Positions 7,601 through 8,943 of a stretch of DNA of 8,943 bases are shown piece after piece (positions within the stretch are counted from its first letter, which is position 1; each line of letters begins with the position of its first letter). The position numbers and the translations under genes were made by a program. Below the pieces are notes generated by a model. The model was not told where the DNA came from, did no database searches, and was given only the letters and a program-made list of their open reading frames with translations. This stretch comes from an uncultured Clostridia bacterium (lineage in GTDB: Bacteria; Bacillota; Clostridia; TANB77; CAG-508), in assembly GCA_944390615.1 (NCBI GenBank), contig CALXRJ010000049.1, forward strand, positions 1-8,943. Reading direction: 5' to 3'.

Positions 7601-7618
7601 GCGACTAAAAATAGTTGC
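7601..7618 (+). promoter_or_regulatory. Inverted repeat upstream of hicA, candidate HicB operator
   Basis: GCGACTA (7601-7607) and TAGTTGC (7612-7618) pair over 7 bp with one G-T mismatch around an AAAA centre. In the + direction it is followed by A-rich rather than T-rich DNA, so it is a poor terminator for comEC. On the opposite strand it is followed by T-rich sequence, but no gene there needs it. Its overlap with the -35-like box fits an operator for HicB, whose ribbon-helix-helix domain in this family represses its own operon. That role is inference. Confidence 0.4.
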
Positions 7619-7643
7619 AAAAATAAAATAGGAGTGATATAAT
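7615..7643 (+). promoter_or_regulatory. Promoter-like boxes overlapping the hicA ribosome binding region
   Basis: TTGCAA (7615-7620) and a perfect TATAAT (7638-7643) are separated by 17 bp. Transcription from these boxes would begin near 7650, just inside the hicA ATG at 7647. A start there would therefore give a transcript lacking the Shine-Dalgarno AGGAGTGAT (7630-7638) and would favour hicB over hicA. It may instead be chance in AT-rich DNA, with hicAB read from upstream. Confidence 0.4.
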
Positions 7644-7646
7644 AAT

Positions 7647-7901
7647 ATGAGTAAATTAGAAAAAGAAATAAAAAGACTAAAATCAAAACCAAAAGATTTT
7701 ACTTATGAAGAAGCTAAGAGCTTATTAAATAAATTAGGGTTTTTTGAATATAATAAAGGGAAAACATCTGGCTCCAGAGTGGCTTTTATAAATTATGAAA
7801 ATATTAAAATTGAATTACATAAACCACATCCGGGAAATATATTAAAGCCATATCAGATAAATAAATTATTAGATAAATTAAAAGAATTGGAGGGTTTTTA
7901 G
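7647..7901 (+). CDS. hicA: HicA family toxin (mRNA interferase), SGSR variant
   Basis: An 84-residue basic protein of the HicA fold, a small double-stranded-RNA-binding-like domain that cleaves mRNA in type II toxin-antitoxin systems. Visible family features are KDFTYEEAKSLLNKLGF (16-32), KGKTSGSRVAF (37-47), and HKPHPGNILKPYQI (58-71). The classical catalytic motif is GSHR; here the corresponding stretch reads SGSR, so the usual His appears to be Ser. This variant is, to my knowledge, common among Firmicutes HicA proteins. The start is supported by AGGAGTGAT at 7630-7638 and by the family-like N-terminus. The gene ends in TAG directly abutting the hicB ATG, the normal toxin-then-antitoxin order. 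Confidence 0.85.
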   Translation: MSKLEKEIKRLKSKPKDFTYEEAKSLLNKLGFFEYNKGKTSGSRVAFINYENIKIELHKPHPGNILKPYQINKLLDKLKELEGF

Positions 7902-8243
7902 ATGAAAAATATTATGAAATATAAAGGATATTGGGCAAAAGTTGAATATAGTGATGAAGATGGGTGCTTTTGGGGAGAAATAGAAGGATTAAAAAACGAT
8001 AGCATTACTTTTGAAGGAGAAACGGTAAAAGAACTAAAACAAGATTTCAAAGATGCGATTAATCATTATTTATCAGTATGTAAAGAAACAAATACAGAAC
8101 CAGAAAAACAATGTAAAGGTTCCTTAAATGTTAGGTTAGGAACGGAACTTCACAACCAAGCAAAAATGAAAAAAATAAAAAAAAATATTTCTATTAATGA
8201 ACTAATAAAAGAAGCAGTTATTTTATATTTGAAAACAAATTAA
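7902..8243 (+). CDS. hicB: HicB family antitoxin with C-terminal ribbon-helix-helix domain
   Basis: A 113-residue partner of HicA. Residues 1-66 form the HicB/UPF0150 fold (YKGYWAKVEYSDEDGCFWGE, then the TFEGETVKELKQDFKDAINHY-type helix). Residues 72-113 (SLNVRLGTELHNQAKMKK, then NISINELIKEAVILYL) are a ribbon-helix-helix DNA-binding domain. The protein would neutralise HicA by binding it and repress the operon by binding an upstream operator. The ATG follows the hicA stop with no gap, and GGAGGG at 7889-7894, inside hicA, lies 7 bp before it, so translation is probably coupled. Arg is encoded once by AGG; no CGG is present. Confidence 0.9.
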   Translation: MKNIMKYKGYWAKVEYSDEDGCFWGEIEGLKNDSITFEGETVKELKQDFKDAINHYLSVCKETNTEPEKQCKGSLNVRLGTELHNQAKMKKIKKNISINELIKEAVILYLKTN

Positions 8244-8409
8244 GGAATAATTATTTTTATCAGTACCCTATCTTGCCCTTATGTTTGGACTGTAAATTGT
8301 AACAGAAATGGATATGGAGAATGAAATAAAAAATAATACCTATTGGAAAAATAAAAACATATTTGAAAAAATTGAATAAAAAACATACCAATATGCCAAA
8401 ATATGCAAA

Positions 8410-8416
8410 AGAGGTG
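8410..8416 (+). promoter_or_regulatory. Shine-Dalgarno selecting ATG 8424
   Basis: AGAGGTG lies 7 bp before ATG 8424. An in-frame ATG at 8403 lies upstream of this sequence and has no ribosome binding site of its own; starting there would also put charged residues ahead of the membrane anchor. The downstream ATG is preferred. Confidence 0.7.
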
Positions 8417-8423
8417 TATTGCT

Positions 8424-8858
8424 ATGTGGAAAAAAATGATAATCATGATTGGCTTAATTGCTATTATACTATTAGGGATTGTACTTTTTAATATGGCTAG
8501 AAATAGAGAAAATATAGAGGAAAATACCCATAATATGATAGAAAACCAAACCGAAGTATCCAGCAAATATGTAACAGATGACTGTTTAAATGAATGGACA
8601 GATTATAGTTTAACCGTTCAAGAAGAATTACAAGAAGCAAGTCAAAACTTAAATGATGAGAATAGGCATTATATTTTAAGAGCAAAAGATAATTTGATTC
8701 ATGTTTATTATATCAATGAAAAGGAAGAAGAAGTATTATATCGAGTAACAGAAATTTCTACAAAATATTTGGCAAAAGAAGATGTAAAGGAACTTGAAAC
8801 AGGAATTGATGTATATGGCGTGCAAGAACTAAATCAATTATTAGAAGATTTTGAATAG
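8424..8858 (+). CDS. Membrane-anchored protein with BofC C-terminal-like domain
   Basis: A 144-residue protein with a MWKK start and one strong membrane helix (about 5-22), then a Glu/Asn-rich linker that should lie outside the cytoplasm. The last 63 residues (about 82-144: HYILRAKDNLIHVYYINEK, then VTEIS, KEDVKELETGIDVYG and QELNQLLEDFE) resemble the BofC C-terminal domain. In Bacillus, BofC is a forespore protein that restrains the SpoIVB signalling protease. In Clostridia the domain occurs in small anchored proteins of unknown role, so a sporulation function should not be assumed. No convincing promoter was seen in the 180 bp between hicB and this gene. Domain assignment is by resemblance only. 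Confidence 0.65.
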   Translation: MWKKMIIMIGLIAIILLGIVLFNMARNRENIEENTHNMIENQTEVSSKYVTDDCLNEWTDYSLTVQEELQEASQNLNDENRHYILRAKDNLIHVYYINEKEEEVLYRVTEISTKYLAKEDVKELETGIDVYGVQELNQLLEDFE

Positions 8859-8943
8859 TAATTAGTGCCAGTTTTTTTGCTATTAGTGGTCACAAGGCAT
8901 TGGGCTGTGGGTTATTCTATTCATTTTAAGATTGATAATTGGC

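Noticed and set aside
8308..8379. Small ORF of 23 residues between hicB and the last gene
   Set aside because: No ribosome binding site, no recognisable sequence and a length expected by chance in AT-rich DNA.
8859..8943. Open frame from GTG 8865 to the window end, and a direct repeat ATTAGTG (8861-8867, 8882-8888)
   Set aside because: No Shine-Dalgarno, no recognisable protein, and too short to judge; a 7-base repeat is easily chance.
1..8943. UGA recoding (UGA = Trp), suggested by no gene here ending in TGA
   Set aside because: All Trp codons in the genes are TGG and no in-frame TGA occurs in the continuous genes. Eight genes ending in TAA/TAG is not unusual in low-GC DNA.

Overview
This is a strongly AT-rich stretch of Bacillota (Firmicutes) chromosome, most likely from a Clostridia-type anaerobe. 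Every supported gene is on the + strand, most have good Shine-Dalgarno sequences, Arg is mainly AGA, and all stops are TAA or TAG. The gene set is ordinary for the group: hslO (Hsp33, 3' end only) - gtrA-like - SERCA-type cation P-ATPase - secreted SH3/NlpC-P60 hydrolase - comEC - hicA - hicB - a small membrane-anchored protein with a BofC-like C-terminus.

Layout: 1-154 is the Hsp33 tail. 200-700 is a GtrA family membrane protein. 734-3469 is a 911-residue P-type ATPase with all catalytic motifs. A good sigma-A type promoter (3493-3521) starts the next unit: a three-SH3 NlpC/P60 protein (3559-5052) followed 25 bp later by comEC (5078-7572). A short AT-rich gap with an inverted repeat and promoter-like boxes precedes hicAB (7647-8243). 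About 180 bp with nothing convincing precedes the last gene (8424-8858). The final 85 bp show no supportable gene.

The exceptional feature is comEC. Read with ordinary triplets it falls into several pieces. Read so that each in-frame CGG followed by A is taken as a four-base unit CGGA = Gly (equivalently, the C is skipped, +1), it becomes one clean 829-residue ComEC from a perfect Shine-Dalgarno and ATG to a TAA. The known family motifs appear across the junctions (FDVGEK, HFDIDHIGGL, LSNLGVKIYRTDEDG). There are five such sites: C5114, C6885, C6976, C6980 and C7479. Two are back to back (CGGACGGA = Gly-Gly). The five preceding codons all differ (CTT, GTA, ATT, GGA, TTA), so classical P-site slippage does not explain them.

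I found no in-frame CGG read as arginine anywhere in the window: in the frames I followed, every in-frame CGG is one of these five sites. CGGA in other phases is read normally. This suggests that CGG is unassigned or starved in this organism and that CGGA is decoded as glycine, either by +1 frameshifting into GGA at a hungry codon or by a dedicated quadruplet-reading tRNA-Gly. Decay of comEC or sequence error are the alternatives. Five identical-type insertions, no other lesion and an intact downstream protein argue against both.
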